Shown here: in pieces, positions 17,527 to 25,948 of the stretch
Layout of the letters: each line of letters begins with the position of its first letter
Numbering within the stretch: position 1 is the stretch's first letter
NCBI RefSeq assembly: GCF_016918935.1
Contig: NZ_JAFFOB010000008.1
Coordinates: 39,267-103,266, forward strand
Length of the DNA: 64,000 bases
Direction of reading: 5' to 3'
Source of the DNA: Roseitranquillus sediminis
GTDB lineage: Bacteria > Pseudomonadota > Alphaproteobacteria > Rhodobacterales > Rhodobacteraceae
Notes under the pieces: generated by a model
What the model was told of the DNA's origin: nothing
Database searches by the model: none
What the model saw: the letters and a program-made list of their open reading frames with translations, nothing else
Position numbers and translations under genes: made by a program

Positions 17527-18123
17527 TCAGCCGAGATGCCAGCGTTCGGCAAAGGTGCGTCCTCCGACCTTGTGGATTGCGGCATCGGAATCAGCGTAGT
17601 CGGCATAGAACAGGTATGCGCCCTCGACGGACGTGCTGCGCATGTTCGAGGCATGCGTATGTGTCAGGACGACATGCGCGATCTCGAGCGGCAAACCCTT
17701 CTCGAACACCTTGTGGGTGGCATAGGCGGCGTGCTGGATCTTTGCGCCGAGCGCGCTCTTTCGGGCGGGGAGGGCCGGTCCATCCGTCGGCCGACCTTCC
17801 AGATCCGGTTCGGTCTCGACGATCTTGCTGACGTCGTGGAGCAGGCAACAGGCGATCAGGTAATCGCGGTTGTAGGGTGTGCCCTGCTCGCGCTCGCCGA
17901 TCTCTGCGAGGGCCAGCGCCATGCGGGTCACGCCGCGAATGTGATCGGTCAGGCGGCGATCGCGTTCGGCGTCAAGATTCTTGGGAACGTCCTCCAGCCG
18001 GTCCCACGCCGCCTCGGCCGCGACCTCGATCCAGATGTCGGCCACGTTCCGGCGCAGTTCCGCGTCGGAGATTTCGTCGATCTCGGGAAACAGTGCGCGG
18101 ATCCCGGCTTCGCTCAGCACCAT
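17527..18123 (-). CDS. HD-domain metal-dependent hydrolase, first gene of the TRAP operon
   Basis: This 198-residue protein (from the chosen ATG at 18123) shows an HD phosphohydrolase pattern: DHIRGVTRMALALAEIGE supplies the first histidine, CCLLHDVSKIVETEP supplies the HD pair and LTHTHAS a later histidine. Related HD proteins cleave phosphate or act as oxygenases and lyases on small molecules. I chose 18123 because GGGAGG lies about 11 bases upstream; the frame is open to 18204, which would add 27 residues but run close to the putative promoter. It is an unusual member for a TRAP operon. Its role could be regulatory (nucleotide turnover) or catalytic. Confidence 0.75.
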   Translation of the reverse strand: MVLSEAGIRALFPEIDEISDAELRRNVADIWIEVAAEAAWDRLEDVPKNLDAERDRRLTDHIRGVTRMALALAEIGEREQGTPYNRDYLIACCLLHDVSKIVETEPDLEGRPTDGPALPARKSALGAKIQHAAYATHKVFEKGLPLEIAHVVLTHTHASNMRSTSVEGAYLFYADYADSDAAIHKVGGRTFAERWHLG

Positions 18124-18207
18124 CGGATGCAGGTCCTCCCATCGCTCCCGTTTATGGGAGTCTTCCCCGAGACCTTGCTTCTCGCATGTGGGCGCAAGAC
18201 GCAACTC

Positions 18208-18223
18208 GTCTAGTCAAGTAGAC
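18208..18223 (-). promoter_or_regulatory. Candidate operator/promoter of the TRAP operon (GTCTA-N6-TAGAC)
   Basis: A perfect inverted repeat GTCTA (18208-18212) and TAGAC (18219-18223) separated by six bases lies just upstream of the minus-strand TRAP operon. Its left part, GTCTAGTC, is also found inverted in the GntR-ABC intergenic region at 5502-5509. This would suit a GntR/HutC-type repressor and hints that one regulator controls both transport operons. Binding is inferred, not shown. Confidence 0.45.
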
Positions 18224-18228
18224 ATGTT

Positions 18229-18440
18229 ATGTCGCTCAACCGCCTGCCACGCAACTGCCGCCGCGGTCGCGCCTGGCTCGGGGCGGGCGTCCAGACAGTA
18301 CCGGATTTTCCCGCCAGGAGCGGCCCAGTTCTCAGGGCTCAGAGCACACCGGACGCTGCCGCTGCCGAACGACTGCTCGCGCCGAGGCTGACGGCGTCAC
18401 ATAATCTTCATTAAGCGTCGCAACAATTGTAGCCGCAAAG
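18229..18440. other. Unassigned stretch between TRAP operon and IS remnant
   Basis: No convincing gene is seen here. A 61-codon open frame (18229-18414, plus) has no recognisable motif and reads like GC-rich shadow coding. The end (about 18400-18440) is more AT-rich. It may simply be the promoter region of the minus-strand operon plus debris from the rearrangement at 18.4-19.2 kb. Confidence 0.5.
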
Positions 18441-18446
18441 CTCAAA

Positions 18447-18640
18447 TGTCACCCGTGAGAAAAGCAGAAGTGTCACCTCTTCCCGCTGGAAGCAGCACGC
18501 GCCGAACAGCAAGATCCATGTCGGCAGGCGCGACTATGCGCCGGCGCTGGTCCGGGAGAGTTATCAGGATTTCGGACGCTGGCGGCAGCCGAGATGCTGG
18601 CCAAACGCCACGGACTGACGGTGTCGCGCGACCGGAAACG
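18447..18640 (+). pseudogene. Remnant of an ISNCY/IS1202-like transposase and IS end
   Basis: From about 18490 the plus strand encodes NSKIHVGRRDYAPALVRESY then QDFG, and after a small frameshift TLAAAEMLAKRHGLTVSRDR. This is the 'RRDYALxLVRExYxDFGPTLAAEMLAERHGLxVSRE' part of ISNCY-type transposases, about 50 residues only. Two TGTCACC direct repeats at 18447 and 18471 lie just before it and could be IS-end motifs. The fragment stops abruptly where the galE remnant begins (about 18640), so an old insertion and deletion is likely. Confidence 0.75.
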
Positions 18641-19240
18641 ACGTGCCGGAGACCCGCGCCACGGCGTCCAGCACCTCGCGCACCGAATAGCCGCGCCTGT
18701 AGCCGCAATTGAGCGTGAGCGACGCGCCGCCCGCGCGCGCAGGTGGTTCAGCATCAGCAGGTGCGCCGCGACGAGGCCCGAGACGTGAATGTAGTCGCGC
18801 ACGCCGGTGCCGTCGGGCGTGGTCCAGTCGGTGCCGAACATGATGACCTCATCGCGCAGGCCGCAGGCGGCCTCGCAGGCGATCTTGATGAGGTGCGTGG
18901 CCTCGGGCGTCGACTGATCGGCGCGCCCCGCGGGATCGGCTCCCGCCACGTTGAAGTAGCGCAGCACGCCTGCCCTGAGCGCCGCCTGCGCCGCGATCAA
19001 CTCCTCGGTCGCAGCTTGGTCGCGCCGTAAGGCGAGGCGGGCCCGAGTTCGTCGTCCTCGGCCACCAGGTCCTTGCCACTTGGCGAATACCGCCGCCGTG
19101 GAGGAGAAGATCGGCCGCCTCGCCGACGCGGATTTCCACGAAGGTGACGCCTTCGGGCACCGCATGGACCGCCCCGTCGAGAGATCACTCACGACCACGA
19201 CGCGCTCGCCGGCATCGAGAAGCGCGTGGACCATATGGCA
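18636..19240 (-). pseudogene. galE (UDP-glucose 4-epimerase) pseudogene, truncated and frameshifted
   Basis: Reading the minus strand from about 19240 gives successive GalE pieces in different frames: GCHMVHALLDAGERVVVV / DLSTG, then PEGVTFVEIRVGEAADLL, then a jump to LVAEDDELGPASPYGATKL. The longest piece runs from ATEELIAAQAALRAGVLRYF to VRDYIHVSGLVAAHLL, and the last is NCGYRRGYSVREVLDAVARV. The N-terminal nucleotide motif (TGGAGYIG) is missing, an internal stretch containing the usual MHFAG region is deleted, and the C-terminus is cut off at the transposase remnant. It cannot make a working epimerase. Confidence 0.85.
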
Positions 19241-19242
19241 TC

Positions 19243-21036
19243 CTACCGAGCGCTATATTCGCCTCGTGGATGTCGACCGTCTCTGCCGGAGTCGGGTCTC
19301 GGCCGGGTGCGGGTTTGCGCGAGGGGGCGTTGGGCCATGGCGCGGAGGGCGAGCCGGGCGGCGTCGGCGCGATCGCCGCAGGATGCCGTCTGGCGGGCGC
19401 TGTCGAGCAGATAGGCGTGCGCGACGCCCGCGCGGCGCAGGGCGTGACGGTTGCGTTCCCAGAGCGCCGCGCGGGCGGCGCGTTCGGCGGCGGGATCGGG
19501 GATCGGGCGGGGCCCGAGGCGGACGAGCGGCGCGTTCACCGAAGCGAAATGATAGAGGCGGGCCGCCCGCTGCAGCCACTCCCATATCGCGAGCGCCGGC
19601 AGCGTCGGGTCGAAGCCGCCCACCGCCTCGACCACCTGGCGGCGGACCAGCACCGTGGAACCGGGCGCCCGAAGCGTCTCGCGCCAGAGCAGCGCAGCGA
19701 AGAAGTCGCCTTGCCCGCGCGCCGGAAGCTGCCCTTCCGCATCGCTCTCCGCGCCAGTGGAGCAGACGCCGACCCGGTGCGCCGCCGCCTCGAGCAGGCC
19801 GACCTGGCGCGCGAGCTTGTCCGGCTGCCAGACGTCGCGCGGGTCGAGAAAGGCGACATAGGCGCCCTGCGCCGCCTCCAGCCCCGCGTTCAGGGCCTCG
19901 GCCAGGCCACCCGCGGCGGGCACCAGGCGCAACCGCGCATCGTCGGCAAGGCCGGCCGGGTCCGTCTCGCCCACGACCATCAGCTCGAGCGCGCCATAGC
20001 TCTGCCCCAGGACGCTGGCGATGGCGGGCGCGAGGTCGATACCAGGCTCGGCGGGGAGCACGACGCTGACCTGTGGACCCTCCGTCACCGGCGGCGCCTC
20101 CACCGCGGCGGCGACTCGGGCCGGGCGCGCCACGGGGCCGAAGCGGTGGTCGAGCTCGGCCCGGAGCCGTGCGCCCGCCGCGGCAAGGCGCCCCCGCCGG
20201 GCCGGCGGGGAGAGGATCAGGGCCTCGGCCGCCGCGGCGATGTCCGGATGCTCGCGGGCGTCGCGCCGCAGGGCGCGCGCCATGTCGGAGAGCTCGACGC
20301 GATATCGGTCAAGGCGTCCCGCCCGGACCAGCTCGTCGCGGGTGTTCTCGAGCGCGCGCAGGCGCGAGCGCAGACCGGTCTCGGAGAAGCGCCGGCCGCT
20401 CAGCGACAGCGCCTCGCCCGGAAGCCGGCGGTAGAGCGAGAGGCCGTCGCGGGTGCGGCGGATGGGGACGCCGCGCGCCATCGCCCGGCGCATCAGGTTG
20501 CCGTCGTCGTCGCCGCGGCTCTCGGCATCCCAGCCGCCGCTGGCGTCATAGGCGGCGCGGTCCCAGAGCACCGCGCAGGGCGGCGAATAGCGCCCGGTCA
20601 TCCAGGCCGAGAGGTCGTCCTGCCCCGGCCGCCGGTGCGGGATCGAGGGCGGCCGCGCCAGCCAGGCCGGCCCGACGCGCTCGTAGCGGTCCCAGGGGCC
20701 GATCGCGAGGCCGGGCGCGCGCCCCGCGTCGAGCGCCGCCGAAAGCGCCGCCAGCGTCCCCGGCGTCAGCAGGTCGTCGGCGTCCATGAACATGAGCCGC
20801 TGGCCGCGGACCAGCGCCGCCCCCCGGACCCGCGCCGCCGAAGCGCCGCGCGCCGGGCCGGCATGCACCGCGACGGGGCCGCCGAAGGACCGGGCGATGT
20901 CGGGGCTGGCGTCGGTCGAGCCGTCGTCGATCACCAGCACCTCGTCCGGCGGCGCGGTCTGGTTCAGCACCGAGCGGATCGTCTGCGCCAGGAACGCCGC
21001 GCCGTCGCGGCAGGGGATGACGACGCTGACGCTCAC
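19243..21036 (-). CDS. Two-domain family 2 glycosyltransferase
   Basis: This 597-residue protein holds two GT2 modules. The first has SVSVVIPCRDGAAFLAQTIR at the N-terminus, DDGSTD, and the DxD-like MFMDADDLL. The second, beginning near residue 330, has QVSVVLPAEPGIDLAPAIAS and a degenerate FLDPRDVWQPDKLARQ in place of the usual D-D/S-D. The first module looks active; the second may be weakened. A GTG start at 21036 overlaps the stop of the upstream GT61-like gene (GTGA), showing coupling. It should add sugars to the surface polysaccharide made by this locus; the sugar is unknown. Confidence 0.82.
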   Translation of the reverse strand: MSVSVVIPCRDGAAFLAQTIRSVLNQTAPPDEVLVIDDGSTDASPDIARSFGGPVAVHAGPARGASAARVRGAALVRGQRLMFMDADDLLTPGTLAALSAALDAGRAPGLAIGPWDRYERVGPAWLARPPSIPHRRPGQDDLSAWMTGRYSPPCAVLWDRAAYDASGGWDAESRGDDDGNLMRRAMARGVPIRRTRDGLSLYRRLPGEALSLSGRRFSETGLRSRLRALENTRDELVRAGRLDRYRVELSDMARALRRDAREHPDIAAAAEALILSPPARRGRLAAAGARLRAELDHRFGPVARPARVAAAVEAPPVTEGPQVSVVLPAEPGIDLAPAIASVLGQSYGALELMVVGETDPAGLADDARLRLVPAAGGLAEALNAGLEAAQGAYVAFLDPRDVWQPDKLARQVGLLEAAAHRVGVCSTGAESDAEGQLPARGQGDFFAALLWRETLRAPGSTVLVRRQVVEAVGGFDPTLPALAIWEWLQRAARLYHFASVNAPLVRLGPRPIPDPAAERAARAALWERNRHALRRAGVAHAYLLDSARQTASCGDRADAARLALRAMAQRPLAQTRTRPRPDSGRDGRHPRGEYSAR

Positions 21037-22220
21037 CCCAGGACGGTCTCGAGCGCGCGGCGCAGGTCCGCCTCGTCGACGGCGAGGTCCTGGTCGAGCG
21101 GATGGCCCCCGCCCACTCCGCGGCCGCGGACCAGCGCGTAGTCCAGCCCCAGCCCGACCGCCTGCGCGTAGAAGTTCGGGTTCGGATAGGCCGGGTCGGC
21201 GATCTCGATCACCCGGGTGCCCTCGGCACAGAAGAGCATGTTGGCCAAGCCCGCCCCATGCGGGGCGAGGAGCGCCCCCGCCTCCCGCATCAGCGCAATC
21301 TGGGCCGGGAAGTCGAGCCGCTCCATCTCGACGATCTCGAAGCCGAAGTCGCGCAGCATCGGCGTCAGCGCCTCCTCGTCCACCAGGCGGCGGCCGCGGG
21401 CCGAGCGGCGGCTGACGAAGACCCGCCGTGTGCCGGGCGCACCCTCGCCCACGGTCATACGGCGCGCCAGCCGCAGAAGCTCGGGGCGGAAGCGGTCGGT
21501 CTCGAGCAGCACCAGCTCGCGCGTGGCCAGCACCGCCCCCGAGGGCAGCTCGGGCTGCGTCGCCGGGTCGATGCCGAGAAGCGCCAGGCTGTGGTCGATC
21601 ACCGGGGTGCGCTCGGCCGGCAGGACCAGGTCGGCGGTCTCGCCCAGTTCCACGAGCTGCGCGAGCTTCGGCAGGTGCGCCGTCAGCCAGTGCGCGTGGT
21701 TGTCGTAGACCCGTTCGGCGAACCAGACCGCGCGGTCCAGCGTCAGGTCGGGCCTCCGCGCGGCCAGCGGCGCATGGAACGGGCGGTAGCGGATCTCGCG
21801 CAGGTCGAGGCTGCGGCCCCGCGCGTTGAGGATGGCAGGCGCGTAGTCGCGGCCGGGCCGCGCCGCCAGCACCCGCGCCTCCGCCAGCCGCAGGAGCCGC
21901 GTCGGCCCGGCCCGCCGCTCCGGCACGTCGCGGAAGGCGTAGCCAAACCAGCCCCGCTCGTCCGGCAGGTCCTCGCGCCGCGCCACCATGCGGGGCAGCG
22001 GCGCGCGGGCGGTCGCCGCCGGATGGATCTCCGTCACCCCGGCCACGTCCGCCGCGGCGAGGTGCCGGGTCCAGCGGTAGCCCACCAGGCGCGGCGGCAG
22101 GCCGAGCCCGACGAGCCGCTGCCCCGCCCGCCGCATCCAGCCCCTGGCCCGCCCCCTGAGGCTCGGCGCCGGCGCCGCGGCGGTCCGCGCGCCCGCCTGG
22201 TAGATCGTCTGCCTGCTCAT
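21033..22220 (-). CDS. GT61-like (DUF563) glycosyltransferase
   Basis: This 395-residue protein has the GT61/DUF563 signature in its C-terminal half: RRVFVSRRSARGRRLVDEEAL, then EAGALLAPHGAGLANMLFCAEGTRVIEI. An earlier part contains YDNHAHWLTAHLPKLAQL. The start is uncertain: I take the ATG at 22220 (MSRQTIYQ); an in-frame GTG at 22271 would add 17 residues, and neither has a strong ribosome site. Its stop overlaps the GTG of the two-domain GT2 gene. The product is probably cytoplasmic and transfers a sugar in exopolysaccharide or O-antigen synthesis. Confidence 0.82.
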   Translation of the reverse strand: MSRQTIYQAGARTAAAPAPSLRGRARGWMRRAGQRLVGLGLPPRLVGYRWTRHLAAADVAGVTEIHPAATARAPLPRMVARREDLPDERGWFGYAFRDVPERRAGPTRLLRLAEARVLAARPGRDYAPAILNARGRSLDLREIRYRPFHAPLAARRPDLTLDRAVWFAERVYDNHAHWLTAHLPKLAQLVELGETADLVLPAERTPVIDHSLALLGIDPATQPELPSGAVLATRELVLLETDRFRPELLRLARRMTVGEGAPGTRRVFVSRRSARGRRLVDEEALTPMLRDFGFEIVEMERLDFPAQIALMREAGALLAPHGAGLANMLFCAEGTRVIEIADPAYPNPNFYAQAVGLGLDYALVRGRGVGGGHPLDQDLAVDEADLRRALETVLG

Positions 22221-22466
22221 GCCGCCATGCACCTGTTCCGGACCGGTCTCGTGTGCGTCGAAAAGATGCACAAGCCCTTTCCGCCGGTGATCGCAGAGAC
22301 GGGGCCTCAGGCAAGCCCCGGAGCCGGCACGTCAGCGACGAGGCGCGCCTTTTCCCCCGGCCGGCGTCACCTGCGGGCGTCCGGCGTTTCGGCGGGAAAC
22401 GTCACCCCCGGCGAAGGCAGACGGCTGCGAGCAAGGAGCAAGGAGCATGCCACAAGGCCGAGAGTA

Positions 22467-23117
22467 TTAGGGGGAGTCGTCGAAATCGTCATCGGTATCG
22501 AAGTCGTCGGACGAGTTCTCGTAATCGTCATCGTCCTCGTGGCTCTGGAAGCTGCGCGGGAAGTCCCAGCGCTCGAACCGCTGCTCGATCATCGCGCGCT
22601 CGGCCGGGGTGATCGGCAGGTAGACGAGGCGGTTTCCGGGATAGGCGATAAGCTTCTCACCCTCGCGCAGCGGGCGGCCCGCCGGCTCCAGCGGCTGCGC
22701 CGAGCCTTCGAGAAGGTAGGTGGTGAGGCTCTGCCCCGGCACCACGTTGACCGCGACGGTCGAGCCCACGAAGACCACGGCGAGCTCGTTGCGGATCCGC
22801 ACGCTCATCTCGCCGGTGTCGATCAGGAACCAGCCGACGCCCACGTTGATCGCCACGTCGGGCGGTTCCCACACCACGAGCGGGTCGGAGTTCTGGTCGA
22901 GCTGCAGCGTGGTGCCCTCGCTCCAGCGGACGATGGCCGAGGACCCGGCGCCGGTGCTGATCGTGGCGCCCTGCCGCACCCACGTCCCGTGCTCGGCCGG
23001 CGCACCGTCGACGCGCACGTTGGGGCCCGTCGCGAGAAGCCTCGCGGTGGGATCTCCGGTCGTGCAGGCACCGAGAAGGAGGGCCGCGGCGACGAGCATG
23101 GCTGAGGTGCGAAACAT
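22467..23117 (-). CDS. FecR-domain-like lipoprotein with acidic C-terminus
   Basis: This 216-residue protein starts with a lipoprotein signal (MFRTSAMLVAAALLLGAC, lipobox LGAC at about residues 15-18), so it should be anchored in the outer or inner membrane. The body has the FecR-like sensor pattern (VRQGATISTGAGSSAIVRW, LQLDQNSDPLV, GWFLIDTGEMSVRI, VVFVGSTVAVNVVPG). The last 25 residues are almost all Asp, Glu and Ser. FecR-like domains in polysaccharide loci often bind peptidoglycan or envelope ligands. An ATG 15 bases upstream (23132) would add five residues. The function is not known. Confidence 0.65.
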   Translation of the reverse strand: MFRTSAMLVAAALLLGACTTGDPTARLLATGPNVRVDGAPAEHGTWVRQGATISTGAGSSAIVRWSEGTTLQLDQNSDPLVVWEPPDVAINVGVGWFLIDTGEMSVRIRNELAVVFVGSTVAVNVVPGQSLTTYLLEGSAQPLEPAGRPLREGEKLIAYPGNRLVYLPITPAERAMIEQRFERWDFPRSFQSHEDDDDYENSSDDFDTDDDFDDSP

Positions 23118-23298
23118 GCCCGAGCCTACCACGCAGGCTTACCTTGGGTAAACCAGTTTGATGTACCAGGTCGCGCCGCCTCGCCTCCCGCGCGATGCGG
23201 TGGCCTTTCGAGGCCCGCCCCGGATTTCGTGCAAGCCGTTCAGGACCATGCTAGTTTGCCGCTCCGTGGCGATCGGCCCAGACCACACGGGGCTTCCG

Positions 23299-24192
23299 AT
23301 GGAACTCGTCAAGGCATTCGGGAAGCTGCTGGGCTGGCTCTCGGGCGTGCTCGCGGGGATCACCGCAGTGCTCTACGCCTTCGGCTTCATCGCCACCGTC
23401 ACCCATCAGGGGATGCTGGGGCTCGAGCTCGCCAACACCTCGCGCGAGCCGCTCTGGTACCTGGGCCTCGGGGCGCAGATCGCCGCCCGCTGGGCGCTGC
23501 AGGCGATGCTGGCGCTGATGCTGGTGCTGGTCCTCGGTGAGACCGTCCGCTGGCTGAGCCGCCGCGCCCGCGCCGAGGCCGCGGCCGAGCCCGGCCGCAT
23601 CGCCCGCACGGCGCGCTGGCTCGACCGGCAGACGCCCTGGGGCATCGCCGTGCTCGCGCTCTTCCTGATCGGCTACATGATGTCGGCCTTCGGCGGCGCG
23701 CTCGGCATCCGGGGGCTCCTGTTCGCCGCGCCCGAGGCGATCTGCACCCGCGACGGGGTGGTGGGCGACATCGTCGCCGCGGACCTGCGCAGCCTCTCGT
23801 CCCGCGCCGACCAGGTGGTCTTCTTCGCGGTCGCGGCGCTCGGCATCTGCGGCTACGCGGTGCCGCGCCTCGCCGCGGGCCAGGCGGGCGCCCTGCCCCT
23901 CCTGATCTGCGGGGCGGTGACGCTGCAGGCGGTCGGCGCGGTGCCCTCGGCGCACGGCCTCTTCGTGCTGCGGCCCGAGCTGCGCAGCCTCGCGGCCGAG
24001 GGCGACGGGATCGGCGCCCACGGCGAGGCGCTCTACCTGCTCGCCCGCACCGAGGACGGGCTCTGGGCGTGGGAGCCGGGGACGCAGCGGCTGCACTGGT
24101 TCGCCGGCGGCAGCTACAGCCACCTGCGGATCGGCCGGACGCACTCCATCGGCGCGCTGCTCTGCCCGCCCGGCGCGGGCGACGGCGCATGA
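23299..24192 (+). CDS. Membrane protein of unknown function
   Basis: This 297-residue protein has about six hydrophobic segments: around residues 10-30 (LGWLSGVLAGITAVLYAFGFIA), 65-85 (LQAMLALMLVLVL), 115-140, 165-190 and 200-220. Between them lies a hydrophilic loop with ICTRDGVVGDIVAADLRSLS. I see no family motif. The upstream frame is open to 23158, but the ATG at 23299 (MELVKAFGK) begins the hydrophobic architecture and is preferred. It lies divergently from the FecR-like lipoprotein and 147 bases before manC, suggesting an envelope role in polysaccharide export or assembly. Confidence 0.55.
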   Translation: MELVKAFGKLLGWLSGVLAGITAVLYAFGFIATVTHQGMLGLELANTSREPLWYLGLGAQIAARWALQAMLALMLVLVLGETVRWLSRRARAEAAAEPGRIARTARWLDRQTPWGIAVLALFLIGYMMSAFGGALGIRGLLFAAPEAICTRDGVVGDIVAADLRSLSSRADQVVFFAVAALGICGYAVPRLAAGQAGALPLLICGAVTLQAVGAVPSAHGLFVLRPELRSLAAEGDGIGAHGEALYLLARTEDGLWAWEPGTQRLHWFAGGSYSHLRIGRTHSIGALLCPPGAGDGA

Positions 24193-24339
24193 ACCCCGCG
24201 AGGGGGCGCGGCACCGATCCCCGCCAGCCGCGCGACGGCCGCCGGGTCCCGGGGAGCGGCTCCGGCCCGGGACGCAGCGGGTTGAAACGCCTCGGGCTTC
24301 CGGCGATAACCGCCGCGTGACCAGTTCCGGCGAGCGCGC

Positions 24340-25776
24340 GTGATCCATCCCGTCATCCTTTGCGGTGGCTCCGGCACCCGGCTCTGGCCGTCGTCGCGCG
24401 CCGCGTTCCCCAAGCAGTTCGCCCCGCTCGTCGGGCGCGAGAGCCTCTACCAGGCGACGCTCAGGCGGCTCTCGGGCGAGGGCTTCGACGCGCCGCTGGT
24501 GATGACCGGGGACGCGTTCCGCTTCCTCGCCACCGACCAGGCGGCGGAGATCGGCCTGACCGACGCCCGGGTGGTGGTCGAGCCCGCCGGCCGCGACACC
24601 GCCTCCGCCATCCTCACCGCCGCGCTGATGCTCGACGACCCGCAGGCGATGATGCTGGTCGCGCCCTCGGACCACCTGATCGCCGACCGCGCGGCGTTCC
24701 TCGAGGCGGTCGCCCGCGGCGCCGAGACGGTCGAGGAGGAGGGCGCGCTCGTCACCTTCGGCGTGGTGCCGGACCGGCCGCACACCGGCTACGGCTATCT
24801 CGAGCTCGGCCACGCGCCGGCCGGCGCCGGGGCCGTGCGGCTCGAGAGCTTCCGCGAGAAGCCCGACGCCGAAACCGCTGCGGGGATGCTGGCGGCGGGG
24901 CGCTATCTCTGGAACGCGGGGCTGTTCCTGTTCCGCGCGGGCGACGCCATCGCCGCCTTCGAGGCGCACGCGCCGGACCTGCTGGAGCCCTGCCGCGCCG
25001 CCATCGCGGAGGGCGCGCAGGATCTCGGCTTCTTCCGCCTCGGCGCGGATTACGCCCGGGCGCGCGCGATCTCGGTCGACTATGCGGTGATGGAGCCCGC
25101 CGGCCGGGCCGGCCCCGGCGCGGGCGGGCGGCCGCTGATGGCGGTGCCGCTCGACTGCGGCTGGACCGACCTCGGCAGCTGGGAGGCGCTTTGGCAGGTC
25201 AGCCCGCAGACGCCCGAGGGGGTCGTCGGGCACGGCCCCGTCACCGCGATCGACTGCCGCGACAGCTACCTGCGCTCGGAGGAGGGCTCGCTGCGCCTGG
25301 TGGGCCTAGGGCTCGACCGGGTCGTGGCGGTGGCGATGCGCGATGCGGTGCTGGTGGCCGACATGGACCGCGCGCAGGACGTGCGACAGGTGGTGGCGGC
25401 GCTGCGCGAGGCCGAGGCGCCGCAGGCCGACGACTACCCCCGCTTCCACCGGCCCTGGGGCTGGTACGAGACGCTCTGCCTTTCCGACCGCTTCCAGGTG
25501 AAGCGGATCATGGTCCGCCCCGGCGGAGTGCTCAGCCTGCAGAGCCACATGCACCGGTCCGAGCACTGGATCGTGGTCGCCGGAACCGCGGAGGTGACGG
25601 TCGGCGAGGAGGTCCGCCTCGTCTCCGAGAACCAGTCGGTCTACATCCCGCTCGGGCAGACGCACCGCATGGCCAACCGCGGCCGGGTGCCGATGTACCT
25701 GATCGAGGTGCAGACCGGAACCTATCTCGGCGAGGACGACATCATCCGTTACGAGGATGCCTACGGACGCGGCTGA
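24340..25776 (+). CDS. manC: Mannose-1-phosphate guanylyltransferase / mannose-6-phosphate isomerase (ManC/AlgA type)
   Basis: This 478-residue bifunctional enzyme makes GDP-mannose from mannose-1-phosphate, and its C-terminal cupin can isomerise fructose-6-phosphate to mannose-6-phosphate. The nucleotidyltransferase domain starts with VILCGGSGTRLWPSS and has FREKPD. The type II isomerase domain is at about residues 365-475 with HRPWGWYETLC, QVKRIMVRPGGVLSLQSHMHRSEHW and NQSVYIPLGQTHRMANRG. It begins with GTG. Together with the ManB-like mutase at 36966 it can supply GDP-mannose for the polysaccharide encoded here. Confidence 0.94.
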   Translation: MIHPVILCGGSGTRLWPSSRAAFPKQFAPLVGRESLYQATLRRLSGEGFDAPLVMTGDAFRFLATDQAAEIGLTDARVVVEPAGRDTASAILTAALMLDDPQAMMLVAPSDHLIADRAAFLEAVARGAETVEEEGALVTFGVVPDRPHTGYGYLELGHAPAGAGAVRLESFREKPDAETAAGMLAAGRYLWNAGLFLFRAGDAIAAFEAHAPDLLEPCRAAIAEGAQDLGFFRLGADYARARAISVDYAVMEPAGRAGPGAGGRPLMAVPLDCGWTDLGSWEALWQVSPQTPEGVVGHGPVTAIDCRDSYLRSEEGSLRLVGLGLDRVVAVAMRDAVLVADMDRAQDVRQVVAALREAEAPQADDYPRFHRPWGWYETLCLSDRFQVKRIMVRPGGVLSLQSHMHRSEHWIVVAGTAEVTVGEEVRLVSENQSVYIPLGQTHRMANRGRVPMYLIEVQTGTYLGEDDIIRYEDAYGRG

Positions 25777-25948
25777 CTGCCGGCGAGGCATGCGTTCGGG
25801 GCATTATTCTGCGGCCGCGGCTAGCAACCGGTGGAATTCCATGCAAAGTTAACGCCAATGTGGAACCGGGCGGCACCTGCACGGTTCGTCTTGACGAGAG
25901 GGCGCGTGCTTTGCGCCCACGGGACACGATTGAGGGGGTTACGAGGAC

